Positions 21,540 through 32,984 of a stretch of DNA of 64,000 nt are shown one piece after another. Below the pieces are notes generated by a model, which saw only the letters and a program-made list of their open reading frames with translations, was not told the DNA's origin and did not search any database. Positions within the stretch are counted from its first letter, which is position 1. The number at the start of each line of letters is the position of its first letter. The DNA comes from Alligator mississippiensis (lineage: Eukaryota; Chordata; Crocodylia; Alligatoridae): contig NC_081828.1 of assembly GCF_030867095.1 (NCBI RefSeq), forward strand, positions 51,437,434 to 51,501,433. Reading direction: 5' to 3'. A program made the position numbers and the translations under genes.

Positions 21540-22940
21540 GGGTGGGGTGCGAGGAATGAGGGCCATCCTCCAACAGAGAGCCTCCAGTTCCTAGCCAGAG
21601 CCTCCTGTTCAGGGTTTGGCCATCCAGCTTCTCACCCAGCTCAGTTTTTAAAATGAGCATCGCCCGGTCTCCCTTCCTTGAGGAGATGTGGAAGGAAGGA
21701 CAGGGAGGGAGCGAGCAAGGCCAGCCCGGTGGCAGTGCAGGGTGGTTCCCTCTAGTGCGCTTTCTAGTGTTCTACCTCCACCTAAGTTTCTAAAGTCCCA
21801 AGTGATGCTGCTTCTATGGTTTCCTTGGAAGGAGTCCAGGCCTTTATACACCGGGTGCTCGTTACCGCAAGGACACAGTTGTTCAATATATCCCCAGCCT
21901 TGCTGCCAAATACCTACAACAGAATAATGGCCTCATTTGCTGAAATTTAGGAAATCCTATCCCTTTGTTTATTCCTAAGGATCTCTGTTTTATCTCTCGC
22001 TGCCCATCCATAATTAGAAAGGAGAGCTACGTTCTCCTTAGGGGGCAGCTTAGCTTGATCACTGAAATCTCTACAGCCTGAATGACCACAATATTATTTG
22101 TGGGGTTTTTTCCCCTGAGATTATTCCAGAGGCTTGAATTGCTGTCCCCTGCAAAAGGGCACCTCGTAACATTTAGCATTTCAGCTGGATTTCCTCTGTG
22201 ATACTGATTCTTTTTGTATGTTGTGCAGACTTCCAAATATACTGTGGAATATTCCATCCGTGCAGGGAGAGGTCTGTTATTGGATTTCTTTTTTACCTCC
22301 CCACAAATGTCTGCCTGAGTTGTGTTGTTTAAATGTAATGCTGTTTGGAACAGTTTTGATGCGTCAATATTGGGACGGCTCAGGAACTGGGCTTTTAGTT
22401 TAATGAGCATTAATAGAGTCTCAGAACAGTTAGCTGAACAAAACTGGGCAGTGATTTAGGAAGTGTAATAAAGTCATTAGATAGGAAGGGTGTTCACTTG
22501 TTGAAATGCCAAAGGGTATGGTAACTGAGGGAGAGTACTGTTTCTGAAGCTAATGGCAATGAATAAATGAGACAACAGGTCTGATTCGTCTCTTGGTCTC
22601 ATTTTTCCAGTTGCATGTTCCCAGTGGTGGAGGCCAGAGCAGGATCAACTCCCTTGTTTTATTAGAGATGATAATTGGCACTCATAAACAGCCAGAGGAG
22701 TGTGGAGCCCGTCTTGTTTGCAACTTATTTCCTGCAGCAAGATCTTCAATGTGATGCCCATGTGGTTTTGTTGGCCACACTCCTCCCTATTCCAAGAAAA
22801 TGACCCATCTCAGATGTCTCACCTTGTAACAATTTGGGGTATAACACTAAGTCTGGTAAAGGCTAACCTGAGACCTAGCAAACTCTCTGTTTCTTTGAAA
22901 CCATTAGAATCATATTTAAATTACTTTGAACAGAAATAGG
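21540..22940. other. No gene seen; presumed intronic
   Basis: Follows the CpG island. A 127-codon minus-strand frame (22027-22410) has no recognisable domain, and I treat it as chance. No repeats were identified. Confidence 0.45.
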
Positions 22941-22944
22941 TTGA

Positions 22945-23135
22945 GCTGGCCAGAAGGGGAATCCAAGCAATACAAGGGTACTGAACACTTTGAAATTCCC
23001 TTTGCTGAAGGTATTTAAGAACAGATTAGGCAAAGATCTGTTGAGGTGGTCTAGGTAAATTTGATCCTCCCACAGTGCAGGGAGATGATCTCTTGAGGTC
23101 CCTTCCAGGCCTACATTTCTCTGGTTATATGACTG
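22945..23135 (+). mobile_element. Old CR1 3' fragment
   Basis: Contains 'tgaaggtatttaagaacag', 'aggcaaagatctgttgagg' and 'gatgatctcttgaggtccct' followed by 'tccaggcct', the standard end of a CR1 element in sense orientation. Confidence 0.75.
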
Positions 23136-23139
23136 ACTG

Positions 23140-26100
23140 ATAGAAGTCAGTCATTAACAAAGAAAGGATGACGCTAGCTATACTTGGGTCTCCCTCCCTT
23201 TTGAAATTCTTTAGGCAATCCTTCACAAACCAGCCAGTGAACTCTTCCCTAGCTTTAAGGCTGCTAAGGATGGCATGACAATTCTCTCCTGTACAGGAAA
23301 AGGATCCCTAACTTCAACATGATCGATAGAAACCCTGCTTGTGACCCAAGCACAGTCATTTTGTTAACAAGTGACATAAAAATAAAATGGCCACTGCCCT
23401 TTTGTTTCTCTGTTTTGTGAATAAAACCAGGACAGCAGTCACTAGGGCAGTCAGTCACCACTAAGTGAATGTAGATATGATTAGAGAGGGAATAATAGGA
23501 ACACAATCCCACCCCCCTCCCCCATCCATTTTCTCATCTCCTCACCCCAATCTGATTTCCTTTTCTGCACATCTGCTAGAAGAGCAGAAATTGAGATCCT
23601 CCATTTCCTCCCTGAGCTGTTCACGGTTGGAGACATTGACCTTTCACATCACTGTTTTGCTACAGAAATGAAATATTTACTGTAGCTCCAATACTGCCTT
23701 TTTCTTGAAAGTATGTTTCATGCTTCATTTGCTGGAAATGTGAGGAGTTTTTGTGGAACATATTTCATTCCACTAGGCCAAAATCTGTAAGGTGTGTGGT
23801 ATACATTTATAGAAGGATGGTATTGGCTTCTTGAGAGGCAGGTAGTCTTTGTGAATGTGTGGTGATTATGCAGGCTGTTGCTTCATTCGTGGTTACATCA
23901 ACAAGAAAAAAAAAGTGTCATTTCACTGTAAACCTCCTTCTCCCAGCATGAATGTTTTTCTTGGGCTTCTTCTACATGCATCTAAGTGCTGGAGATGTAA
24001 CTTTCATCTTTTAAGATTGATTTGTATCTTGTCTATTGCTTGTACAGAGCTAAACTGTAGTCCCCCTCACTCACTCTAGTGACTGGTTATTCCTACCAGT
24101 TGCTAATGCTTAAGACTGGGGTGCTTAACGCTGGATGGTGCAGAGCCTCCTCACTGAGGAGGAAGAGGACACCCCCTTTCCAGCTTTTGCCTTTACACTT
24201 TTCCAGGCCTCAAGGAAGGTAGACTAGGATTATGCTTAGATGCTAACTAGGTAGAATAGGATCTGCCCCATGCTGTGTCATATTCTATATCTTAACTAGG
24301 GAGGGAGGCAAGTAGAGCACAAACCTAAAGTGGGCAAAAAATATGGCCCCATCTTACCATGAATCTTTGCAACAGCAAGTACAGCTCTTCACTACCCAGC
24401 CATAGGAGCCTGGCGGGTGCAGACCCCACACCCAGCAATGTCTCTGGGGGCTGGAGGGTGAAAGGCACCACCCTCCCCCAGGAAGCTTTGCCACAGGAGA
24501 TGCAGCCCTATGCCTTGAAAGTGCGGGCAGGAAGAGGAGCCCTTGGGGAGCCTGTAGTACTGCTTGTTTCTGAGTTGTAGCAGCACAGGCTTGAGCTGCT
24601 GCAAGAGAAGCTGTAGCAATAGCAGCTGCTACTCCAGGAGAGCCCTCTCAGATAAGATTTGGCTTCATTCAGCTCCACTCTCCCAGTTTGAGTGGGCAGC
24701 ATAATCTCCCATGCTCACACCAGTGCCCTGGGTGCTGCAGGAAATCACTATGCCTCTGCCCACATTAACTTAAAGCAGTGTGCAGTTCTGGTATCATATA
24801 CTAACAAGGCCAAAGGCCCTCTTCAGTGCCCAGGATGTGATACAATAGCTGCCTACATGGAACATATTACTACACATACAAATATGAAAAAGCCATTTTT
24901 TCATGGCTGTTAATTGGGGAAGCAGGGTTGCATTCTAAGTACCTGATTCCCTGCTTATGTATATCAGTGTAAACTTGCAGTAAGTTTACTGAAGTTGAGG
25001 GAATTAAATCTATGTGATATGAGAATAGACTTGGGCTCTGAGCAGCAGGGATGGAATGAGTGCCTTGCATCACTTGCCAGACAGTCATGTGGCTGGTGCC
25101 GATATTGGTGGCCACTGGAGAGAGCAGTCCCATCAAGTTCTCCCTGCCTGGGAGGGTAGCTGTAATATGACATTACTAGGAAAGGTGACATGGATACAAA
25201 GCAGGGAAAATACTTTTCGCTCTTTACCAGTACCAGCTCTTTTAATGTCACTTTAAGGGAGCTCCCATCATTGTACTCAGTCAGACATCAGAACCATTCC
25301 AAAGTGCCAGGATAGTAGCTAGATCTAGCATTGGTTTGACTGACTTGGCACCTGAGGAGGGAGTTTTGACCCTGGGGCAGAGCTGGGGCTGGCTTGAATG
25401 GTGCTAGCCAGTGATGAGAACTGGGAGAGATTCGGGTGGTGCAGAGCCAGGGCAGGCTTGGATAGCACACCTTTTGGGAAGAGCTTTCCAACATGTGTCT
25501 ATTATGGAAATCCCACTGAAAAACCTGATTAGCCCATTTCTGAGCCATGATTTTTCTTTTAATGATCAAACAAGAGCAAGGGCTTTAAAAGTTAACAGAT
25601 CTATTTGTTTAGCAGGAGGTCAGCACTTCTTGAACATATTTCTCTATTAGATTTGTGATATACTGAAATCTTAGTGAAAAATTCTAGGTTTAAAAATGAA
25701 GAACCTCCTTTGGGCCCAATTCTCTTCCTCCTGAATTACAGCAGTGCAGTGATTGGAAAATGGGCACTCTGGTTTTGATTGCAGGTCATGTAGTTGTTCA
25801 CGCCTGTACAAGGTGGATGTCAGATGTTATTGGATCACAAATCACTGTGGTCACTGACGATAGCATTTTACATTCAGGTATACAAATGTAAGGACCACAC
25901 AGGGGAGGAGACAGTGGACAACCATGCCCTTGGTATTTGTAATACACCCATCACTAGGATGGCTGTTCTGGCAAAAGTAATGTAAGCAGGCAAGGTCAAT
26001 TTCTCTGCCAATATAACTCTGTTTTGGCTTCCATGGTGTAATACCAGCTGAGAATATGACCCAGTGTGAGTGAGCATTTCAGCCATTCCTCCTTTCTATA

Positions 26101-27095
26101 TAACACTGAAGTGTGTTAATTTGCTGCCATGGACATGTTTTAATCAGAGGATGGAGCATCATATTTTGGACAATCTGTAGCTTCATTTCTGTTCCCTAGT
26201 TTCTGTATGTTCAGTAACTGAGCTGAGATGTGACATTGACCATGGTAATGTTGTAGCTCAGCTTCCAGGCTGGCCTAAGAGTATAAGCAGCATTTTTAGC
26301 TAATGACACCCTGCGAGTTTGTAGAAGCAGAGTCTGGATGGACCCAAAGGCCCGTCAGCACCCTGGTGAGTGATAGACAGAGGCCCTTGATTGGGTGTGA
26401 TTGGTCCTGGGCCGCTGTTCCCAAAGTTTTCCTCCTCCTTATACCACCACCTTGGTCTTTCTATGGCTGGTTGCTATCAAATGCTCCTTTTCTGTATGTG
26501 AGGGTTTTATTTTGCATGGGCACCAGGTAACAGTGCAGCGGCACTGTCTGTGCTTGCTGTGTGGGACTGGTAGTCTTCTGCAAAATGATGACAAGGAAGT
26601 CCACGTCACAATCTCCACAGTCATTGGTGAGTGCTCTTGGGACAGAACATTTTCCAAGTTGGTTCAACTCCACCGCTCTTACTTTGCCTCTGCAGTGAGT
26701 CAGCAGTCCCTTTTGACCTAGGTGTCAAGAACTGCTAAGACCACCCAGTACAGTTAGCAGAGACATGAACCAGTTGCTCATGTCTTAAAGTAATATCAAC
26801 CTGAGTAACCAGCATTGTAACAGTGTCAAATCTGTCCAGTACCAGTGGTGACAGATACTGACACAGATCAGGTTTGAAGGTCCCAAGTCATTTTGCATCT
26901 GGTATGCTATTTACGTCCCCCCCTGCAGTTTTTGTTCCTTTGCCTATTTAATTTAGGCTGTATAGAAGTAAAACTGATTCCACTAACAATAACATCTGAA
27001 TATGGGACTTTTGGAGCTAAATGCACAGGCCTTATCACTTGTGTTAAACCAAGAAGATGCTCTAATGGTTGTGGTGCTAGCCAGAAACCCACAGG
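23140..27095. other. No gene recognised
   Basis: About 4 kb of ordinary non-coding DNA. The segment around 24350-24640 is GC-richer and CT/CAG-rich (agcagcaca, gctgctactcc), without clear termini. I found no exon with convincing splice sites. Confidence 0.45.
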
Positions 27096-27099
27096 ATGT

Positions 27100-27168
27100 A
27101 TAGTAAATTCCCAGCTCTGCTACAGACTCTGAGCAAGTCATTAAATCTCCCTGTGCCTCTGTTCTGAA
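27100..27168 (+). mobile_element. MIR-like SINE fragment
   Basis: The words 'cccagctctgctacagactc', 'gagcaagtcattaaatctcc' and 'ctgtgcctctgtt' follow the MIR core order. It is cut off by the hAT element next to it. Confidence 0.65.
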
Positions 27169-27178
27169 CAATCTGAAT

Positions 27179-27432
27179 CAGTGGAGGCCAACCTTTTTTT
27201 GGCAGCCCTGCCACAAATTAGCCCCACAACCTCCTCTGAACCTCTTTCCCTGCCCAATCCGAGTCCTATTCTGTCTTCTGTTCCCTCCTCTGTGCTCCCC
27301 ACCTTATCTGTTGTTCTGCTTTCTGCTCCCTGATCTATCGGCAGCTATGCTGCCTGTTCCCTCTGCCAAGTGCCGTGTAATGAGACTGCCCGTGCTACTT
27401 GTGGCACTTGTATTGCAGATTGGTGGCTCCTG
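27179..27432 (+). mobile_element. hAT MITE, 254 bp
   Basis: Ends are CAGTGGAGGCCAACC and GGTGGCTCCTG, flanked by ATCTGAAT (27171-27178) and ATCTAAAT (27433-27440), an 8-bp target duplication with one difference. The interior is CT-rich and related, in opposite orientation, to the element at 56009-56274 (shared 'ctgccacaaattagcc' word). No protein frame. Confidence 0.8.
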
Positions 27433-27440
27433 ATCTAAAT

Positions 27441-28452
27441 GAAAATAATAACTCATCTTTTGTCTTCTGCTGGTGGGATGCTGGTAAATATATCAGTAGT
27501 CTGTGAGGTACTCGGGTGTTGTTGCAGTGGGAACCATATCAGTGCCTAAAATAAAAATGAAGGCATCAAGAACTGGATCTGCTACCTGCAGCAATAAGAC
27601 TTGGACGTTCTTATGTGGCCCAACCACTGGATAGGAACAACTCTCTGCCCCCTCTCACCCAACTCCCTCAGAACAGCTCCCAAAAGGAGCAGCAGCAGCA
27701 ATGTTGGCCAGGCAGTCAGAACACAGCAAGCGCTATGCCAGCCTGAACAGCCCCTCATGTGTTTGGATAACAAAAGAGAGACTCTTGGTCACTGACCAGG
27801 CTGTACATTATGAGAGAGAAAAAATCAAGGGGAAGCTCTGTACAGACACTGGGGCCAGATCTTGGTGTGTCAGTGCAGCTTCATAGAAGCCTGAAGATAA
27901 CCTGTGCCTTAGGTGGGATGCTCTTTCGGCAGGCATTAGAACCCATTAACCTCAGGATAGGATCTGGCCCTTGCCTTTGTTTTATTTTAAAAGGGATAGT
28001 TGATCTCTGTAGCAGTTTTTCTTGGGGTGATCTGGAGCTCTCACTACTGTAGTCACTAAGCATGTGGGAGGTTCTCAGAGTATGTCTTAGTGAATGTAAT
28101 TACATTGAATTAGTCATTATAATAAATCTGTTTATACTCCAAGTAAGCATGCCAGTATAATGTTGACAGTCCCAGCTGCGTAGGCTTTGCATCATACCCA
28201 GGAAGAGAGTCTTTGCTTTCCTGTGTGATGGTTTGTTTTGTTGGGTTTTTTTTCCCTCCCCAGCAGTCAGCAGACTGTTACCACCCCACCCCCTGCCTAT
28301 CCCTTCTAAACCTATTCCTGCACACTGTGGGCAAAAGTAGATTCTCTTGTACATACCAGTACAAAATGTAACTGTTTTTCAGTCTTGTTCCATACCCCTT
28401 GCAATTAAAAAAAAAAAAAGAGAGAGAGCGAGAGAGAGACTAGAACACATTG
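27441..28452. other. No gene seen; AG simple repeat
   Basis: Ordinary non-coding DNA. An A run followed by an impure (AG)n tract occupies about 28407-28438. Confidence 0.5.
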
Positions 28453-28460
28453 TTTTAAAG

Positions 28461-28720
28461 TAGTAGTTCTCAGCCAGGGTGCCACAAACCCCTGGGATGC
28501 TTTGAGAGCACCCTCAACGGTGCTGTGCAACACGAGCTCTGTTTGGGTTTATCTTGTGAATCACGTTTGTAAACCTGAGATTTAAAAAATAAATCTATAG
28601 TTGTAATTTTTGGGTTCTTTGCAGCAAGAAAAACTTCTATTATTTTTCTGTAGTCAAAAAAAGAATGAAAATGAAGAGCTGGCATTTCTCTGAGGGGTGC
28701 CTTGAGTTTAAAAAGGCCTG
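28461..28720 (+). mobile_element. hAT MITE, 260 bp
   Basis: The left end (TAGTAGTTCTCAGCCAGGG) and right end (gggtgccttgag...ggcctg) are flanked by TTTTAAAG (28453-28460) and TTTTAGAG (28721-28728), one mismatch in 8. The 'agttctcagccagggtgcc' start is typical of Charlie-like hAT elements. No transposase. Confidence 0.7.
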
Positions 28721-28729
28721 TTTTAGAGA

Positions 28730-29337
28730 GTGATAAACGTTGATGTGGGGAAGGCCATCACCAGAGGGGATACTGCCTTTTTAACTAAGTCTCCACTGTA
28801 TTGGCCAAATGCAACCTTGGTAGAAGTGGGCAGAGCTGAATTGAAGTCCGTGGAGATGCAGCTGTTTATACCGGGGGAAAAAATGGATCAGAAACTCTGA
28901 GCTATGGATTTTATAGCTGCTGAAGGATTTTGGCTACCCAGTCTCATTTAAATGAAAGATAGTGTCCCAATTTTTGGGCAGCTTTGGAAAAAAAACAAAA
29001 CAACCTCAGCCTGGAACTTATTAATGCCCCAATGTTTTTCCTCTGGAGAAAATGCTTCAGTTCAAGCTTGGTATTAATTTAACAGAAAAGGTGCTTTAAT
29101 ACATTGTTGATAATCATCCAAGGAAGTTTTATATATATATCTATAAGTGGAATTAAAAAGTCCTGGTACTTGAGAGACAGGCTGATTTAAAATAGAGAAA
29201 TTGTTGGCCAGATCCTTAGCTGGCATAAATTAGTATAGCTTCAATGGAGTCATGTACCAAATGCATGTACATTTGGTTCTAAGGGTTAGAGCCTCTGTTA
29301 ACTTCAGTGGAACTGAACCCATTCACATCAGCAGTGG
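28730..29337. other. No gene; old SINE-like tail
   Basis: Non-coding. The last 110 bases (about 29228-29335, 'gcttcaatggagtcatg' and 'aacttcagtggaactg') carry the diverged amniote SINE-like motif seen elsewhere in the window. Confidence 0.45.
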
Positions 29338-29487
29338 AGAATCATAGAAAATTAGGGTTGGAAGGGACCTCAGGAGGTCATCTAGTTCAACTCCCTGCTC
29401 AAAGCAGGATCATCCCCAACTAGATCCTCCCAACCAAGGCTTTGTCTAGCTGGGTCTTAAAAACCTCCAAAGATGGAGAGTCTATAA

Positions 29488-29673
29488 CAGGGGTGGGCAA
29501 AATGCGGCCCGGGGGTCGGATGCGGCCCGCCAGGCCTTTCTATCCAGCCTGCGGGGCCCCTAAAAATTTAGAAAATTAATTTTAATCTGCCCTGGGCTGC
29601 CTGTCATGCGGCCCTCAATGGCTTGCCAAAACTCAGTAAGCGGCCCTCTGCCCAAAATAATTGCCCGCCCCTG
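29488..29673 (+). mobile_element. Complete hAT MITE inside CR1, 186 bp
   Basis: Ends CAGGGGTGGGCAA and TTGCCCGCCCCTG are perfect 13-base inverted repeats. The target duplication GTCTATAA is exact (29480-29487 and 29674-29681), and the CR1 sequence resumes precisely after it. 'Cggccc' words recur inside. It shares its right half with 1890-1949. Confidence 0.9.
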
Positions 29674-29816
29674 GTCTATAACCTCTCTGGGTAACCTGTT
29701 TCAGTGCTTTACTACCCTCCTAGTAGAAAATTTTTCCTAATATCTAACCTAAACTTCCCTTGCTGCAACCTGAGACCGTTGCTCCTTGTTCTGTCATTTG
29801 TCACCACTAAGAACAG

Positions 29817-30024
29817 ACTGGGTAAGCAGCCCTGCACCCAAAATAATTGCCTGCTCCTAGTCACATGGTTAGCCCCACCCCTTGACTGGTGCCCTGCCCC
29901 CTGATCACCATCTTGGGACCAATGTCCCAGGGCCAGCACCAGTGGGGCCCAGAGTGGGGCGCAGGCTGGCCGGGCTCTGTGGAGCTGGGCTCAGGCTCCA
30001 CCAGCAGGGAGAGGGGGAAGCTGT
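29817..30024. mobile_element. Rearranged hAT MITE fragment replacing CR1 sequence
   Basis: Begins with a right-end-like piece (ccaaaataattgcctgctcc), then continues with sequence matching the reverse complement of about 1650-1900 (ccaatgtcccagggcc, caggctggc, ccaccagcagggag). About 190 bases of the expected CR1 are missing at this place, and CR1 resumes at 'atgtggcctcacc'. No target duplication remains. Confidence 0.6.
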
Positions 30025-30622
30025 GGGAGATGTGGCCTCACCAGTACTGAATAGGAAGGAGTAATCACTTCCTTTGACCTGCTGGCAACACTCTTACTAG
30101 TGCCGCCCAGTATGCTGTTAGTCTTCTTGGTAACAAGGGCACACTGTAGGCTCATATTCAGCTTGCTTTCCACTGTAACCTCCAGATCCTTTTCTGCAGA
30201 GCTGCTGCTCAGACACTCAGTCTCCTAAAGCCTGTAGCGGTGCATGAGATTCTTCTATCCTAAGTGCAGGACTTTGCACTTGCCCTTGTTGAACCTCATG
30301 AGATTCTTTTCGGCCCAATCCTCCAATTTGTCTAGGTCACTGAATCCTAGCCTTCCCCTCCCCCCCCAGATTGGTGTCATTTGCAAACCTGCTGAGAGTG
30401 CACTGTACCCCATCTTCCAGGTCATTGATGAAGATATTGAATAAAACCGGCCCTAGGACTGACTGCTGGGGCACTCCACTTGATACTGGCTGCCAATTAG
30501 ACATTGAGTCATTGATTACTATACTCTGAGTCCTATGATCCAGCCGGTTTTCTATCTACCTTACAGTCCATTCATCCAGCCTGTACTTTCTTAGCTTGCC
30601 TGCAAGAATGTTGTGGGAGACC

Positions 30623-30944
30623 AGTGACGATGCATAGGGGGTGCATGTGCACCCCCTGAGAGCACCAGTGTACCCTCTGTCAGGCTGCATTCCCTGTTTA
30701 GCCAGCAGGCAGGGGGGCAGGTGGGAGCACCAGTGGCCCCACTGTGAGTGCCGACTGGGGAGTGGGGCCAATTGCAAAAGTGGCCAAGCTGCTTCTGGAA
30801 ATGGCCACGACACTTCCAGAAGTGGCGCTGCCACTTTTCAGTGAGGTGAGATTGGGGGTGGGGAACCCCCTGGTCAGCACAATTGGCTGCTAGGCTCCTC
30901 CTCCCCAGGTCACTGCCTGCTCAAGAGGCACCAGCCACCCATAT
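30623..30944. mobile_element. 322-bp insertion in CR1 with imperfect 8-bp duplication
   Basis: Flanked by GGGAGACC (30615-30622) and GGGAAACC (30945-30952). The expected CR1 text reads straight across if the insert is removed. It begins agtgacgatgcataggggg and contains a 'ggtgcatgtgcacc' palindrome and repeated 'ccacttcca/tggaaatgg' words. A related fragment lies at 3535-3770. The 8-bp duplication suggests hAT, but the termini are not classical. Confidence 0.6.
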
Positions 30945-31403
30945 GGGAAACCGTATCAAAAGCCTTGCCAAAATCAAGGTATACCACATCCGCTGGTTTC
31001 TTCACATCCACAGAGCCAGTCGTTTCATCATAGAAGGCAATCAAGTTGGTCAGGCATGACTTGCCCTTGGAAACTACAGACCAGTCAGCCTCACCTCAGC
31101 CCCTGGAAAAATCATGGAGCCTACTCCTTCAGCATCCTTGGATGCATCCCGTTTGGCTCCATGGACTTGTATACATCCAGCTTTTCTAAATAGTCCCTAA
31201 CCTGTTCTTTGGCCACTGTTGGCTACTCACTTCCATCCCAAACTGTGCTTCCAGGTGCAGTAATCTGGTGTGAAGACTGAGGTGAAAAAGGCATTGAGTA
31301 CTTCAGCCTTTTCTGCATCCTCTGCCACTAGGTTGCCCTCCCCATTCAGTAAGGCACCCACACTTTCCCTGATCTTTCTCTTGTTACTGACATACTTATA
31401 GAA

Positions 31404-32174
31404 TAGGGGTGTGTGAAGTGGGCCCTATTCGATTTGGATTCGGCCTGAATCGGGGATAGTGATTCGAATCGTTGATTCGGATCACTGTCCCTGATTTTAA
31501 TTAGACCCAATCAAAATATGGAAATTCAATGCTGATTCAAAGAATCAGCAATTCGGCCACAGACACAGCTTTAAAAATGTTTTTTCTACATACCTCGAGG
31601 TGCCAGTGTGATGCTGGGGCAGATGGAGTGTCCCACAGTAGTGTGGGTGGGCTCTCCATGGGCTCAGTGGCGAACCTGAAAGTGGACTGGAAATAATTCT
31701 GGCCCACTTTTGGGTCTTCCAGGGAGCACGCGGGGGTCCCCCGCTCCCCCACTCCCCACCAGCTTGGCAATCGGCTGTGGGGGGGACCCTAGGTGCCCCC
31801 CAGACCCAGGAGGCACTAGCTACCAAGCTGGGGGAGCGAAGGGGAGACCCAGTGCACTCCCTGGCAAACCTGGAAGTGGACAAGAAGTGCTTCTGGTCTA
31901 CTTCTGGGTCTGCTACCGAGTGTGCTGGGGAGCCCCCCACACTTCTGTGGGACACTCCATGTGCCCCACCATCACAGTATTCACAAGTTGCCTGCTACCT
32001 AGAGGTATGTAGAAAAAACATGTAAAGCTGTGTCTATGTCCGAATCAATTTGGAGGATTCTGATTTGATTCAGAGAGATTAAAGGGTCCTCTGATTCAAT
32101 TCGGAGATTCGGCCCTATTTGGTGGTCAAATCTCTGCCGAATCAAATTGGGGACCGAAGCTTTGCACAGCCTTA
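31404..32174. mobile_element. Complete 771-bp fold-back hAT-like element
   Basis: Ends TAGGGGTGTGTGAAG and CTTTGCACAGCCTTA form the terminal inverted repeat. The target duplication TTATAGAA is perfect (31396-31403, 32175-32182) and splits the CR1 sequence 'cttatagaaacccttct'. Almost the whole element is one imperfect palindrome: for example 'ctacatacctcgaggtgcc' near 31590 mirrors 'ctagaggtatgtag' near 32000. The middle is about 31770-31800. No transposase frame. Related to the arm at 233 and, by its ends, to 4725-6077. Confidence 0.88.
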
Positions 32175-32984
32175 TTATAGAAACCCTTCTTGTTACCCTT
32201 TACTTTCCTTGCTAGCTGCAGCTCCATTTGCATTTTGGCCTTCCTGACTTGTCCCTACGTGCCTGAGCAGTACTATTATACTCCTCCCTAGTTGTCTGTC
32301 CAAGTTTCCACTTCTTATAAGTTGTTCAGTAAACTAAGTTACAAAAAGTTCCTGCATATCGGGATGGTTTGTTCCTGCACTCTCAGTTAGGCTTCTTTAA
32401 AGTACAGCCAGCTGTCCTGGACTCCTCAGCCTCAGACTGGCTTCCCAGGGGATGCTGCCCATGAGTTCCCTGAGCGAGTCTAAGCCTGTTTTTCTAAAAT
32501 TCAGGGTCCTTATTCTGCTGCTCTTCTTCCTTCATTTCCTCAGGATCCTGAACTCAGTCTTCTTATGGTCACTGCTGTCCAAGTTGCCATCTACTAGTAC
32601 ATTCTCCACCAGTTCTTCCCTGGTTGTGAGTAGTAGATCAAGCAGAGCACGGCCTCTAGTTGGCCGCTCCAGCACTCGCACCAGGAAGTTGTCCCCAACA
32701 CCCTCCAGAAACTTCCTGGATTACCTCTGCACTGCTGTATTGCCCTCCCAGCAGCTGTTAGGGTGATTTGAAGAACCCCATGACAACCAAGACCTGTGAT
32801 TTCCTGCTAGCTGTTTGAAGAAAGCCTCATCCACCACTTGCTCCTGGTCTGTTGGTCTATAACAGACATGCACCAAGTCTCTGTTATTTCAATCACGTCA
32901 TAGCTCCATGACTCTGCAAGGACTTCCAGTTCTTCCTGCTTGTTTACCAGGCTCCATGCATTTAAGAAGAGCCACTGTTCTTCT

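Larger units (their letters stand above)
29338..32980 (-). mobile_element. Long CR1 LINE, antisense, with nested insertions
   Basis: Reading on the minus strand from about 32980, the endonuclease end of ORF2 appears first (residues like FLEGVGDNFLVRVLERPTRG and ALLDLLL, around 32640-32760). Reverse transcriptase sequence follows (30000-31100, for example the complement of 'gcactccacttgatactgg'). The 3' end is at 29338-29480 (complement of 'gggttggaagggacctcagg'). Four later insertions interrupt it: 29488-29673, 29817-30024, 30623-30944 and 31404-32174. Many substitutions and stops make ORF2 clearly dead. It is 5'-truncated: ORF1 was not seen. Confidence 0.9.

Noticed and set aside
20583-21594. 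Frames of 190-312 codons on both strands across the CpG island
   Set aside because: High GC removes stops in all frames. The plus frame starts at GTG and would cross the strong splice donor at 20968, so it is not a credible protein.
22027-22410. 127-codon minus-strand frame near the CpG island
   Set aside because: No recognisable domain, no good splice or promoter context, and composition typical of chance frames.
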